From: Sporocytophaga myxococcoides
GTDB taxonomy: Bacteria > Bacteroidota > Bacteroidia > Cytophagales > Cytophagaceae
Direction of reading: 5' to 3'
Assembly: GCF_000775915.1 (NCBI RefSeq)
Contig: NZ_BBLT01000001.1
Location: forward strand, 186,001 to 250,000
Length of the DNA stretch: 64,000 nucleotides
The notes beneath the pieces were generated by a model. It was not told the DNA's origin. It worked only from the letters and a program-made list of their open reading frames with translations, and searched no databases. The position numbers were made by a program, and so were the translations under genes. Positions 1 to 8,261 of this stretch are shown one piece after another (position 1 is the stretch's first letter; the number at the start of each line of letters is the position of its first letter).

Positions 1-1
1 A

Positions 2-868
2 TCCGTTTTGTGTTTGCCAATTTTGAAATCCGGCAACATCATGGGTGTTCTTTACCTGGAAAATAACCTTATCTCAAATGCCTTTACTCCTGAAAGGATT
101 CAATTCCTTCAACTGTTGTCAGGTCAAATGGCGGTATCAATAGAAAATGCATTGAATGAAGAAAAGAAAGTCGCAGCCTTCAGGGAGCGGGAAAATCTGC
201 TTAAGAAAATCAACATTCAACAAACAATCCTTTCAAAAGAAGTTATCAAAACCCAGGAGTATGAACGCAAGAGAATTGCTGAAGAGTTGCATGATGGGAT
301 GGGATATCTGCTATCTACCCTAAAACTGAATTTGACGGCATTCAAGGAGAGTGGTGTAGAAGATAGGGAAAGTTACCTGGACAGCTCATTAAACCTTCTT
401 GAAGATGCCTTTAAGGAGTTGAAATCAATTTCCAACAACCTTATGCCGGATGTACTACTACAGTATGGACTTGTTCTGGCTGTCGACTTTGTTTGCAAAA
501 GAATTACAAGTACCGGTAAAGTATGTATTAATTTCAAATCCTTTAATATCAATAAAAAATTCCGAACTGATTTTGAAATTGAGGTTTTCCGCGTAGTTCA
601 GGAGCTTATTAATAATGCTTTAAAGCACTCTGAAGCAAAAAATATGGATATTCAGTTTGTAAATCAGAATGATATTCTGGTAGTAACTGTGGAAGATGAC
701 GGAAAAGGGTTTAACTTTGAGAAGACTATTAAATCCCGAAAAAAGGGCAGAGGTTTAAACAATATCATAGCGCGAGTGAATTTTCTCAGAGGTACTGTCA
801 ATTTCGACTCTTCCGAAAGAGGAACCTCTGTCATTCTAAGTATACCATTAAAAGTGAAAATAGATTAA
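2..868 (+). CDS. Sensor histidine kinase, C-terminal part (5' end outside window)
   Basis: The reading frame is already open at the window edge, so the N-terminus is missing. What remains is the end of a GAF domain (LCLPILKSG, GVLYLEN, FTPERIQFLQLLSGQ), a coiled-coil linker, a HisKA_3 dimerisation domain with the phospho-accepting His in AEELHDGMG (about residue 95 of the visible part), and a HATPase_c domain (N box NNALKHSEA, G boxes DDGKGF and GRGLNNI). HisKA_3 kinases phosphorylate NarL/LuxR-type regulators, and one follows 11 bases downstream. The wording of the GAF end (SVLCLPI...GVLYLENN...AFTPERIQFLQLLS) is that of very large Ser/Thr-kinase/AAA/GAF/histidine-kinase proteins, so the full protein may be of that type; this is inference. 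Confidence 0.9.
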   Translation, partial: SVLCLPILKSGNIMGVLYLENNLISNAFTPERIQFLQLLSGQMAVSIENALNEEKKVAAFRERENLLKKINIQQTILSKEVIKTQEYERKRIAEELHDGMGYLLSTLKLNLTAFKESGVEDRESYLDSSLNLLEDAFKELKSISNNLMPDVLLQYGLVLAVDFVCKRITSTGKVCINFKSFNINKKFRTDFEIEVFRVVQELINNALKHSEAKNMDIQFVNQNDILVVTVEDDGKGFNFEKTIKSRKKGRGLNNIIARVNFLRGTVNFDSSERGTSVILSIPLKVKID

Positions 869-879
869 TCCCTATATCT

Positions 880-1530
880 ATGATAAAGATCTTAATTGCG
901 GACGATCATCAGTTATTTATTGATGGGTTGTCAAGTTTAATGAAAAACGAGCCAGAGATAGAAATTTCAGGCCAGGCACTAAACGGGGCAGAGGTACTTT
1001 CTGTGCTTGCCAGCAAAAGTATTGATATCATTCTCCTGGATATCAATATGCCAGATACGGATATCGTTGCCCTTACAAAGGAAATCCGTGAAAAATACCC
1101 AAATCTTAAGGTCATTATCCTGACGATGTATCACGGGACTCGTTATTATACAAAGCTTCTTAAATATGGTATTCATGGTTATCTATATAAAAGTGAAGGG
1201 AAAGAGGTGTTCCTAACTGCTATCAAAATGGCTTCTCAAGGCGAAATGTATATCAGTAAAGAATTATTTTCAAGTGGGGCAAAAAATACCAAAGACCTAA
1301 TGCCTGCATTTAGTTTAAAGTCTTCCAATATCGATAATGTTTTGACAAAAAGAGAGTTGGAGATTTTAAAACTAATCGTTCAGGAATGTTCAAATAATAC
1401 TATAGCTGAAAAACTATTTATCAGCACTGGCACAGTTGATACTCATAGAAAAAATATAATTCTAAAGTTGGGAGTAAAAAATACTGTGGGCCTTATCAAA
1501 TATTGTATTCAGAATAATCTTATAGATTAA
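880..1530 (+). CDS. NarL/LuxR-family response regulator
   Basis: 216 aa. N-terminal receiver domain with the acidic pair ADDH, phospho-acceptor Asp54 in LLDINMP, Thr82 (ILTMYHG) and Lys104 (YLYKSEG). The C-terminal LuxR-type helix-turn-helix at about residues 155-205 reads LTKREL...NNTIAEKLFIS...TVDTHRKNI. It is the cognate partner of the HisKA_3 kinase that ends 11 bases upstream, and the two are surely co-transcribed. Target genes cannot be read from the sequence. Length is normal for the family. Confidence 0.95.
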   Translation: MIKILIADDHQLFIDGLSSLMKNEPEIEISGQALNGAEVLSVLASKSIDIILLDINMPDTDIVALTKEIREKYPNLKVIILTMYHGTRYYTKLLKYGIHGYLYKSEGKEVFLTAIKMASQGEMYISKELFSSGAKNTKDLMPAFSLKSSNIDNVLTKRELEILKLIVQECSNNTIAEKLFISTGTVDTHRKNIILKLGVKNTVGLIKYCIQNNLID

Positions 1531-1647
1531 TTGATACTTTTCAGATTTAGGTTAATCCTCTGGCTATGTTTGGCTGCCCCCAAAGCTGTATTTTATTGCT
1601 AAGCTTATTGAAATAGTGAAATTTTTAAAAGAATAATGAAAAGTATT

Positions 1648-1690
1648 ATCCCGTAAACAGGTAGAGAAAAAAAATACCGGTTTACGGGAT
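1648..1690. repeat. 16-bp inverted repeat (long hairpin), one mismatch
   Basis: Left arm ATCCCGTAAACAGGTA (1648-1663) and right arm TACCGGTTTACGGGAT (1675-1690) are complementary at 15 of 16 positions and are separated by an A-rich loop of 11 bases. It lies 118 bases past the response regulator in a 550-base gene-free stretch. No strong T run follows the right arm, so it is not a classic intrinsic terminator. It could be an RNA stability hairpin or a protein site. Confidence 0.7.
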
Positions 1691-1953
1691 GGCTAAGCTT
1701 TTACTTCTTTATCATATTTGTGTCAGGGTAGCAGTTAATTATTTTTTGGTATACATTAACACTCTGATAGTCATTTATTTATACTTGATAGTTTTTAAAA
1801 TATAATCTCTTGAGGGGACAGACAAACTTGTAAAATAGAAAATTTTTTAAGTAACCGATTATTAATAGGGAGATTAAACGGATACTTGTTTCTAAAAAGT
1901 GAGTAAAATCTTCGGAGATTTCTCAGTAATGCAAAATTTTTTTATCTGGGAAC

Positions 1954-1990
1954 AAGGGTGACTTTAACAGGTCACCCTTTGTTGTTTTTA
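1954..1990 (+). terminator. Rho-independent terminator
   Basis: GGGTGAC, 8-base loop, GTCACCC (stem 1955-1961 and 1970-1976 approximately), followed by TTTGTTGTTTTT. The T tract is on the plus-strand side, so it ends transcription coming from the left. The rest of 1531-2033 is AT-rich and I see no gene in it. Confidence 0.7.
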
Positions 1991-2033
1991 TCATTCTGAT
2001 TTAATGTTTCCTTATAAAAAAACTAAAAAACAT

Positions 2034-2074
2034 TTTGTATTTCTATTTCTTTATTTAACTTTGAAGAACAAAGT
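2034..2074 (+). promoter_or_regulatory. Bacteroidota promoter overlapped by palindromic operator
   Basis: A -33 element TTTTG (2034-2037 approx) and a -7 element TAACTTTG (2056-2063, consensus TAnnTTTG) are 18 bases apart. The -7 element overlaps the inverted repeat ACTTTG-AAGAA-CAAAGT (2058-2074). The start codon is at 2081, so the leader is very short. The same palindrome with the same flanks occurs at 3014-3030. A dyad over the -7 box is the expected position for a repressor; the winged-helix regulator encoded at 2689 is the obvious candidate (inference). Confidence 0.65.
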
Positions 2075-2080
2075 ACTTTT

Positions 2081-2692
2081 ATGTCTGAAACAATAGATCA
2101 TTTAAACGACCTTAAGGAAATACGCTCGTTGATGGAGCGATCTTCGAGATTTATTTCTCTTAGTGGCCTTTCCGGAGTATTTGCGGGGATATTTGCATTA
2201 TTGGGAGCTGGATTTGCCTATATCCTGATAGAAGGGCTTAAAAGCGGAAGAGTATGGATGTCAGTCGAAGAGATCTATTTCTTTCTTTTCATGGATGCAT
2301 TTATTGTGCTTATTCTGGCAATTGGTTCAGGATTGTTTTTTACCATCAGACAAACGAGGAAAAAGGGGGTGCGCATATGGGACTCTACTAGTAAGAGACT
2401 GATCATCAATATGGCAGTGCCCCTTGCTACCGGAGGATTTTTCTGTCTGGCCTTATTATACTATGGTGTAGTAGGCCTTATAGCTCCTGGTACTTTAATT
2501 TTCTATGGCTTAGCATTACTTAATGGAAGTAATTTTACCTTGAATGATATTCGTAATCTAGGTTATTGTGAAATTATATTAGGTATTTTTGCCACAATAT
2601 TTATTGGGTATGGTATACTTTTTTGGGCGATGGGCTTTGGCGTATTGCACATAATTTATGGAGTGGTTATGTATTTCAAATATGAGAAGTGA
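2081..2692 (+). CDS. Conserved multi-pass membrane protein
   Basis: 203 aa. A short cytoplasmic N-terminus (MSETIDHLNDLKEIRSLMER) is followed by about five hydrophobic segments: residues 25-50, 65-90, 110-130, 135-150 and 165-195. No catalytic motif is visible. Its stop overlaps the GTG start of the winged-helix regulator (2689), so the two are translationally coupled. This pairing of an uncharacterised membrane protein with a PF13601-type regulator is common in Bacteroidota. Function is unknown; the membrane protein may sense or respond to whatever the regulator controls. Confidence 0.85.
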   Translation: MSETIDHLNDLKEIRSLMERSSRFISLSGLSGVFAGIFALLGAGFAYILIEGLKSGRVWMSVEEIYFFLFMDAFIVLILAIGSGLFFTIRQTRKKGVRIWDSTSKRLIINMAVPLATGGFFCLALLYYGVVGLIAPGTLIFYGLALLNGSNFTLNDIRNLGYCEIILGIFATIFIGYGILFWAMGFGVLHIIYGVVMYFKYEK

Positions 2693-2991
2693 AAGGTCTA
2701 ATAACAAATCTGAATAAAGCATTTGAAAACAGAATCCGCCTTGGTATAATGTCTGTGCTGATGGTCAATGACTGGGTGGATTTTAATGCCTTAAAAGAAA
2801 CCCTTGATGTTACGGACGGAAATCTGGCAAGTCACCTGAATGCACTTGAGAAAATAAAGTATATAGAAGTGAGAAAATCATTTATAGGTAAAAAACCTAA
2901 TACATCTTATGGTGCTTCTAAAGAAGGAAAAAATGCATTTAAAGAACATTTGAATGCATTAGAAGCACTTATTAATGCGAAAAAAAACTGA
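2689..2991 (+). CDS. Winged-helix DNA-binding regulator (PF13601-like)
   Basis: 100 aa, GTG start inside the previous gene's stop (GTGA overlap). The sequence FENRIRLGIMSVLMVN, VTDGNLASHLNALE and KKPNTSYGASKEGK is the compact MarR/ArsR-like winged helix with recognition helix DGNLASHLNALEK and a wing at about residues 60-75. Such single-domain regulators bind as dimers to palindromes. The palindromes ACTTTG-N5-CAAAGT in front of 2081 and 3043 flank this gene's operon and are the likely autoregulatory operators (inference). No ligand-binding domain is present. Confidence 0.88.
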   Translation: MKGLITNLNKAFENRIRLGIMSVLMVNDWVDFNALKETLDVTDGNLASHLNALEKIKYIEVRKSFIGKKPNTSYGASKEGKNAFKEHLNALEALINAKKN

Positions 2992-3008
2992 AGTAGTTTT
3001 TTTTTGTT
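2980..3008 (+). terminator. Weak AT-rich hairpin with T run
   Basis: AAAAAAACT-GAAGT-AGTTTTTTTTTT straddles the stop codon of the winged-helix gene. The stem is nearly all A:T, but the T run of about 10 would make it a usable terminator. It separates that operon from the second promoter at 3012. Confidence 0.4.
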
Positions 3009-3011
3009 TTT

Positions 3012-3030
3012 TAACTTTGAAATGCAAAGT
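3012..3030 (+). promoter_or_regulatory. Second copy of the palindromic promoter/operator
   Basis: TAACTTTG (3012-3019) fits the -7 consensus TAnnTTTG and overlaps ACTTTG-AAATG-CAAAGT (3014-3030). The stretch around it (TTTAACTTTGAA, four variable bases, then CAAAGTACTTTTA) matches the copy at 2055-2080 almost base for base. It sits between an upstream in-frame start at 3004 and the ATG at 3043, which shows that 3043 is the real start of the radical-SAM gene. Confidence 0.6.
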
Positions 3031-3042
3031 ACTTTTAAATAT

Positions 3043-4467
3043 ATGAAAGTAAAATTTATATTACCAGCACTAACTGAAGCTAAAAGTCCATACTGGAGGC
3101 CCGTAAAATATTCATTATTTCCTCCTCTTGGCCTGGCTACACTTGCATCCTGGCTATCTGATAATGATGAAACGACAATTCAGGATGAACATGTTGAAGA
3201 GATTGATCTCAACGACGAGCCTGATCTGGTCGTGATTCAGGTATATATTACCAATGCATACAGGGCCTATAACATAGCCGACCACTATAGAAAAAAGAAT
3301 TGCTATGTAATACTTGGGGGCCTTCATGTTACCTCATTACCTGAAGAGGCAATGACTCACGCAGACAGCATTTTTATTGGTCCCGGCGAGGATACCTTTC
3401 CTGCTTTTTTAAAAGATTTTAAAAATAAATCTCCCAAGAAAAAGTATGTTTCCCTGCAGAGGTCTATCGTAGGTATTCCTCCTGTGAGAAGGGATTTAAT
3501 CAAAAGACATTTGTACCTCGTCCCGAACTCAATAGTAGTGAGCAGAGGATGTCCTCATCATTGCGACTTTTGTTATAAGGATGCCTTTTTTAATTCTAAA
3601 AAATCATTCTATACACAACTCGTAGATGAAGCACTGGCCGAGATAGATAGGCTTCCGGGTAAGCATCTTTATTTCCTTGATGACCATCTGCTGGGTAATC
3701 AGAAGTTTGCTTCGGAACTTTTTGAAGGCATGAAAGGAATGGGAAGGGTATTTCAGGGAGCAAGCACAATTGATGCTATTTTAAGAAGCAAGCTCATAGA
3801 AAAGGCTGCTGATGCCGGATTGAGAAGTTTGTTTATAGGGTTTGAAACATTGAGTGAAAGCAACCTTAAGTCAAGCAATAAAAAGCAGAATCTTGGACGA
3901 GATTATCAACAGGCTATCCGAGTTGTTCAGGAATTAGGTATCATGATCAATGGTAGCTTTGTATTCGGCCTGGATGATGATGATAAAGACGTTTTTAAAA
4001 GAACAGTTGACTGGGGTGTGCAGATGGGTATTACCACTTCAACTTATCATGTGTTGACTCCCTATCCTGGTACAAAACTTTTTGATAACTACGAGAAGGA
4101 AGGGAGAATACTGACCAGAAACTGGGATCTCTACGATACGCGAAATGTAGTTTTTAAAACAAAGAATCTTTCTCCTCAGGAATTAAAGGCTGGTTATGAT
4201 TATGCTTATAAAGAATTTTATTCCTGGAATAATATCTGGAAAGCAGGTACAGCCCATGATTCCATAAAATACAAACTCAAGCATCTTATCTATGCAGGTG
4301 GATGGAAGAAGTTTGAACCGCTCTGGAATTTTATCATTAAAACGAAACAATTAAATAATATGCTTCCTCTGCTGGAAGCCATATTGTCAAAGGTAAGTCC
4401 TGAAAAAGAATCTAAGAAAATGCCTGAGATTGTTTCAAATTTATCCGTGTCAGTTGTAAAAAATTAA
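3043..4467 (+). CDS. B12-binding/radical SAM domain protein
   Basis: 474 aa. The N-terminal half resembles the cobalamin-binding fold of this class (MKVKFILPALTEA, VVIQVYITNAYRAY, VILGGLHVTSLPEEA, GPGED). A radical SAM core follows with the 4Fe-4S ligands in SRGCPHHCDFCYKD (Cys170, Cys174, Cys177), then GFETLSE and SFVFGLDDDD typical of the family. Members include methyltransferases and enzymes of lipid or cofactor tailoring; the substrate cannot be read here. The ATG at 3043 is chosen because a promoter-like element lies between it and the next in-frame start upstream. It is followed 14 bases later by the DUF4173 gene. Confidence 0.88.
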   Translation: MKVKFILPALTEAKSPYWRPVKYSLFPPLGLATLASWLSDNDETTIQDEHVEEIDLNDEPDLVVIQVYITNAYRAYNIADHYRKKNCYVILGGLHVTSLPEEAMTHADSIFIGPGEDTFPAFLKDFKNKSPKKKYVSLQRSIVGIPPVRRDLIKRHLYLVPNSIVVSRGCPHHCDFCYKDAFFNSKKSFYTQLVDEALAEIDRLPGKHLYFLDDHLLGNQKFASELFEGMKGMGRVFQGASTIDAILRSKLIEKAADAGLRSLFIGFETLSESNLKSSNKKQNLGRDYQQAIRVVQELGIMINGSFVFGLDDDDKDVFKRTVDWGVQMGITTSTYHVLTPYPGTKLFDNYEKEGRILTRNWDLYDTRNVVFKTKNLSPQELKAGYDYAYKEFYSWNNIWKAGTAHDSIKYKLKHLIYAGGWKKFEPLWNFIIKTKQLNNMLPLLEAILSKVSPEKESKKMPEIVSNLSVSVVKN

Positions 4468-4481
4468 AACCTAAAATATAT

Positions 4482-5930
4482 ATGAAAAAGAACGATATAA
4501 TAATTGTGACAGCGACGCTAATCTATAGTTACCTGTTTTATGATCAGACACCGGGTATCAATATATTCTTATTTTCTGTCGTGATAACCTTTTTAATGGC
4601 GCTCAAAGATAACAATTTGTTTTCTAACGGGCTTTGGCTTATATCCTCTATCGGAGCATTGATCAGTGGGGCTATGGCTTTATTGCATGGCACCGGCTTG
4701 CCTGTATTGGCCAATATCATTTCCTTAAGCATGGCTGCAAGTTTTTCTTTTCGAAAAGATTCATCATTGATATTTGCTTTGCTATACTCTGCATATAGCT
4801 ATTTCTTTTCATTGATCTATATTTTTGCCAGACTATTTGAACGAAGCGAAAGGAAAGAAGAGCGAACACCACAATCCTACAGCTTGTTATTTGTCACTGC
4901 AATTCCTGTCATTATTACATTGATATTCTTCTTTATTTATCGAAGTGCCAATCCTTACTTTGATGAATTGGCAGCCAATATAAAATTTGATTTTCTTTCA
5001 TGGGGACTTATAGGTTTCACGATTATGGGCTTCGTGCTGCTTTATGGCTATTTCAACCAAATGGATATTCTTTCTCTTTTATATAAAGATCTGACTTCTC
5101 CCGACCGACTTATTAATGATGAATCTACTTTCTCAAAGCCTTTGCTTAACATCAATAATGAAAATATTTCAGGTATTGTATTATTTGCGATGCTGAATTT
5201 ATTGCTATTCATAGTAAATATTGTTGATGTATATTCTTTGTCAGTTGCTACAGAGTTTCCTGAAGGGTTTCAATATTCACAGGTTGTTCATCAAGGAATC
5301 AATTCATTAATACTTTCCATAGTTATTGCAATCGCTATTATTTTGTTTTATTTCAGAGGGTCCTTGAATTTTTATGAAAACAACACTGCTATTAAGATAC
5401 TAGCTGTGATATGGATTATCCAAAACACAATATTGGTGATTACCTGTGGTATAAAGAATTTTCATTATATCGATGAGCATGGATTGACTTACAAAAGAAT
5501 TGGTGTTTACATCTATCTGATTATGACTGTTGCAGGGCTATTGACCACATTTATAAAAATTGCTTCAGCAAAAAGCAACTGGTTTTTATTCAGGAAAAAT
5601 GCCTGGGTGGGTTATGCTGTATTAATGTTATCATGCCTATGGAACTGGGATATGCTTATAGTAAAATACAATCTTTCGGGGATAGCAGCTAAAACAGATC
5701 TTATTTACAATGTATCCCTATCTGATGCTGGATTGCCTGATCTGATTTCTTATTGTAAAAAGAATCCTCAGCAAATGCGGGATAACAAGAGTTTTCTCAT
5801 AGCTCTTGATATAAGAAAAAAAGCTTTTATAAAAGAATTTGAAGATCGTGATTGGCAGTCGTGGAATATGGATGATGATGATATTTACCATGAATTAAAA
5901 TCCATGGAAAGTTTACCTGGGATTTTTTAG
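4482..5930 (+). CDS. DUF4173-type multi-pass membrane protein
   Basis: 482 aa with about 11 to 12 hydrophobic segments over the first 400 residues. The motifs FFIYRSANPYFDELAANI and FDFLSWGLIGFTIMGF are what I recognise from the DUF4173 (DUF4153-related) family. The C-terminal 80 residues are polar (LPDLISYCKKNPQQM, DDDDIYHELKSME). It lies 14 bases after the radical-SAM gene and before two further membrane proteins in the same direction. Function is unknown. Confidence 0.82.
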   Translation: MKKNDIIIVTATLIYSYLFYDQTPGINIFLFSVVITFLMALKDNNLFSNGLWLISSIGALISGAMALLHGTGLPVLANIISLSMAASFSFRKDSSLIFALLYSAYSYFFSLIYIFARLFERSERKEERTPQSYSLLFVTAIPVIITLIFFFIYRSANPYFDELAANIKFDFLSWGLIGFTIMGFVLLYGYFNQMDILSLLYKDLTSPDRLINDESTFSKPLLNINNENISGIVLFAMLNLLLFIVNIVDVYSLSVATEFPEGFQYSQVVHQGINSLILSIVIAIAIILFYFRGSLNFYENNTAIKILAVIWIIQNTILVITCGIKNFHYIDEHGLTYKRIGVYIYLIMTVAGLLTTFIKIASAKSNWFLFRKNAWVGYAVLMLSCLWNWDMLIVKYNLSGIAAKTDLIYNVSLSDAGLPDLISYCKKNPQQMRDNKSFLIALDIRKKAFIKEFEDRDWQSWNMDDDDIYHELKSMESLPGIF

Positions 5931-5941
5931 TCCAATTTTTA

Positions 5942-5966
5942 AGCCCTTCTCTTTGTGAGAAGGGCT
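5942..5966. terminator. Hairpin after DUF4173 gene
   Basis: AGCCCTTCTC-TTTGT-GAGAAGGGCT is a perfect 10-bp stem starting 11 bases after the stop codon. No T run follows on either strand, so it may be a partial terminator or a 3' stability hairpin. Confidence 0.55.
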
Positions 5967-6008
5967 GGACAAATAAATTATTGAATTGTATAACTTAAAT
6001 GTAATGAC

Positions 6009-6524
6009 ATGAAAACTGAATCTTTAAAATTAAGAGCTAGGATCAAATTTTTGATATGCCTTTTCATCGCAGGCCTTATCTTGAGCGGTCTTACTGCATT
6101 TCCTTTGGAGACTGAGTTGTTTTTTATTAGAAATGCTGCACAGCAATTACTGGAACCTGATAATCCATTGTATCTATGGGTAGATAAGGTCTATATCGGT
6201 TTACATGATACGAATATTCACTATCCTTTTCTAGCCTATGGAACTGATTGGTTAGCATTTGCGCATATAGTAATTGCAATAATATTTATAGGACCTTTAA
6301 AAGATCCGGTCAAAAATATCTGGGTAATTCATTTTGGCATGTTCGCTTGTATTGCTGTCTTTCCCCTGGCCTTTATAGCAGGAGAAATCCGAGATATACC
6401 TTTTTATTGGCGAGTAATCGACTGTATGTTTGGAGCAATAGGAGTCATTCCTTTAATGTATTGTGATAAATATATCAAAAGAATTATCAGAATCGAAAAT
6501 TTGAAAATATATCAAACCATTTGA
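6009..6524 (+). CDS. Conserved membrane protein, four predicted helices
   Basis: 171 aa. Hydrophobic segments lie at about residues 13-32, 75-97, 105-125 and 130-150; a long extracytoplasmic loop carries FIRNAAQQLLEPDNPLY and the Tyr/His-rich GLHDTNIHYPFLAYGTDWLA. I recognise no characterised family. It is followed three bases later by the DUF1361 gene, so the two are probably translated from one message. Confidence 0.8.
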   Translation: MKTESLKLRARIKFLICLFIAGLILSGLTAFPLETELFFIRNAAQQLLEPDNPLYLWVDKVYIGLHDTNIHYPFLAYGTDWLAFAHIVIAIIFIGPLKDPVKNIWVIHFGMFACIAVFPLAFIAGEIRDIPFYWRVIDCMFGAIGVIPLMYCDKYIKRIIRIENLKIYQTI

Positions 6525-6527
6525 ATT

Positions 6528-7184
6528 ATGAATAATAGTAAGAAAGAGATAGCAGCTGGAATTGTTTTGCTCTCGGTATTTTGCTTTATGTTACTCGCTC
6601 TTAGAATTTATATTTCGGGAAGATATAGTTTCATATTTCTAATCTGGAACTGGCTTCTGGCAATGATCCCATTAATTTTGTCTTTTATAATCAGTACTCT
6701 GGATGATAAAAAGTCAATTAATATTATCTTCTTTATAATTCTTGGTATTGCCTGGCTTTTATTTTTTCCTAATGCACCTTATCTGATTACCGATATGGTT
6801 CATTTGAAGGAAAGAGCGATAGTCCCTTTGTGGTTAGATACATTGATGTTATTTTCCTTTGCATTTACAGGACTAATAAGTGGTCTGGTAAGTTTATTTT
6901 ATGTTCATCTGCATTTTATGAAATATTCAGGAGGTAGGTTCTCCTGGTTTTTTATCTGCAATGTGTCGATCTTATGCTCTTATGGAATATACCTGGGAAG
7001 ATTTTTGAGATGGAATAGCTGGGATATTGTAACTAATACAGGAACATTATTTGATGATGTAATCTTTAATATCTTTAGAAGTAAGGCAATACTGGTCACG
7101 GGAGTTTTTACTTCTTTTATGATGGCATCCTATTTCATTGTATATATTCTTTTAAGCAAAAAGGAAAATATGAACTTTAAATAA
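6528..7184 (+). CDS. DUF1361 domain membrane protein
   Basis: 218 aa, six to seven transmembrane helices. The signature strings LLFFPNAPYLITDMVHL and GIYLGRFLRWNSWDI are those of the DUF1361 family of uncharacterised integral membrane proteins. It is the last gene of the membrane-protein cluster that begins at 2081. A gene-free AT-rich stretch of 177 bases separates it from the sigma factor that follows. Confidence 0.85.
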   Translation: MNNSKKEIAAGIVLLSVFCFMLLALRIYISGRYSFIFLIWNWLLAMIPLILSFIISTLDDKKSINIIFFIILGIAWLLFFPNAPYLITDMVHLKERAIVPLWLDTLMLFSFAFTGLISGLVSLFYVHLHFMKYSGGRFSWFFICNVSILCSYGIYLGRFLRWNSWDIVTNTGTLFDDVIFNIFRSKAILVTGVFTSFMMASYFIVYILLSKKENMNFK

Positions 7185-7361
7185 TCATTATTAACTGAAA
7201 AATCCTGTTAAACATTATAATCTATTAATTTATTTAAATTCTAAGTACTAGATTAATATTGATATTTTTTAAAATGATTAAACCAGGTTAAATTTAAGAG
7301 CTGATAATTTATTTCATATGTCTAAACGAAACTGCGATATGTGAAATAAACAGTTCTTATA

Positions 7362-8207
7362 ATGATGACACAGACAGATTTTACTCAGTATCATAAATAT
7401 TTATTTGTGATTGCCTATAATATACTTGGTGATATACAAACAGCTGAAGATCTTGTGCAGGATACTTATGAAAAATGGCTGGGGTTGGATCAAGGTAATA
7501 TTAAAGATGTAAAATCATATCTTAGTAAGATAACAGTCAACAAAGCTATAGATGCCTTAAAAAGATTAAAACAGGAAAGAGAAGTCTATAAGGGAATATG
7601 GTTACCAGAACCAATATTGAGTGAAACTGACCCGGAGGAAGAGCAATCAATAGATTATGCTTTTTTAGTAATTCTTGAAAACCTTAACCCATATGAAAGG
7701 GCTGTAATTGTGCTCAGAGAACTGGTCGGATATTCTTATCTTCAGATTGCAGGTTTACTTGAGATAACTCAGGAAAACTGCAGACAACTATATCACAGAG
7801 CTAGTTTGAAACTTAAGAAAAGCAAGTTCGGACAATACAAAGTGCAAGAAGATCAGAGAAAGTTGTTTGAAACGTTCCTTGAAGCGGTTGAAAGTAAAGA
7901 TTTTAACAAACTTACGACGCTTTTAAAAAATGACGCTGTCCTTTATTCAGACGGTGGAGGTAAAGTTGCAGCAGCGATTAACCCTATTTATGGAGTTACC
8001 AATATTCTGAAGTTTTTTCAGGGAATATTTAAAAGCGAGAGGGGCCTGTTCAGGTTTCGGAAAATAAATTTCAATGGTAAATCGGGTATCATGATTGAAA
8101 TAAATGGGGAGTTTCATTCTATAGTATATCCTGATGTTGTGGATAGCATGATTGATAAATTATTTATGATCAGAAATCCGGAAAAAATAATTTTTAAGAA
8201 AAACTAA
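7362..8207 (+). CDS. ECF41-type RNA polymerase sigma factor with SnoaL-like C-terminal domain
   Basis: 281 aa. Sigma region 2 (YLFVIAYNILGD, AEDLVQDTYEKWL), linker with the group's WLPEP motif (YKGIWLPEP), and sigma region 4 (LNPYERAVIVLRELVGYSY...ITQENCRQLYHRA) are followed by a SnoaL/NTF2-like extension of about 120 residues. That extension carries DGGGKVAAAINPIYG and ends in RNPEKI, matching the DGGGK and NPDKL signatures known for ECF41. In this group the extension regulates the sigma factor in place of an anti-sigma factor. The next gene encodes the typical ECF41 partner, a carboxymuconolactone-decarboxylase-like protein. The start could also be the second codon, since the gene begins ATG ATG. 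Confidence 0.93.
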   Translation: MMTQTDFTQYHKYLFVIAYNILGDIQTAEDLVQDTYEKWLGLDQGNIKDVKSYLSKITVNKAIDALKRLKQEREVYKGIWLPEPILSETDPEEEQSIDYAFLVILENLNPYERAVIVLRELVGYSYLQIAGLLEITQENCRQLYHRASLKLKKSKFGQYKVQEDQRKLFETFLEAVESKDFNKLTTLLKNDAVLYSDGGGKVAAAINPIYGVTNILKFFQGIFKSERGLFRFRKINFNGKSGIMIEINGEFHSIVYPDVVDSMIDKLFMIRNPEKIIFKKN

Positions 8208-8213
8208 AATTTT

Positions 8214-8239
8214 TGTCACAAAATAAGATTGATTCTGTC
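8214..8239 (+). promoter_or_regulatory. Candidate ECF41-dependent promoter
   Basis: TGTCACA (8214-8220) is identical to the -35 element known for ECF41 promoters, which lie upstream of the partner gene. A TGTC (8236-8239) 15 bases further on approximates the -10 element CGTC. Transcription would start near 8246, just upstream of the partner gene's ATG at 8262. The -10 match and spacing are imperfect. Confidence 0.55.
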
Positions 8240-8261
8240 TATTGGGAAAATGAAAGTTCTT

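Noticed and set aside
3004-3042. Upstream start for the radical-SAM gene
   Set aside because: The promoter/operator palindrome lies between 3004 and 3043, so translation from 3004 would need a different transcript.
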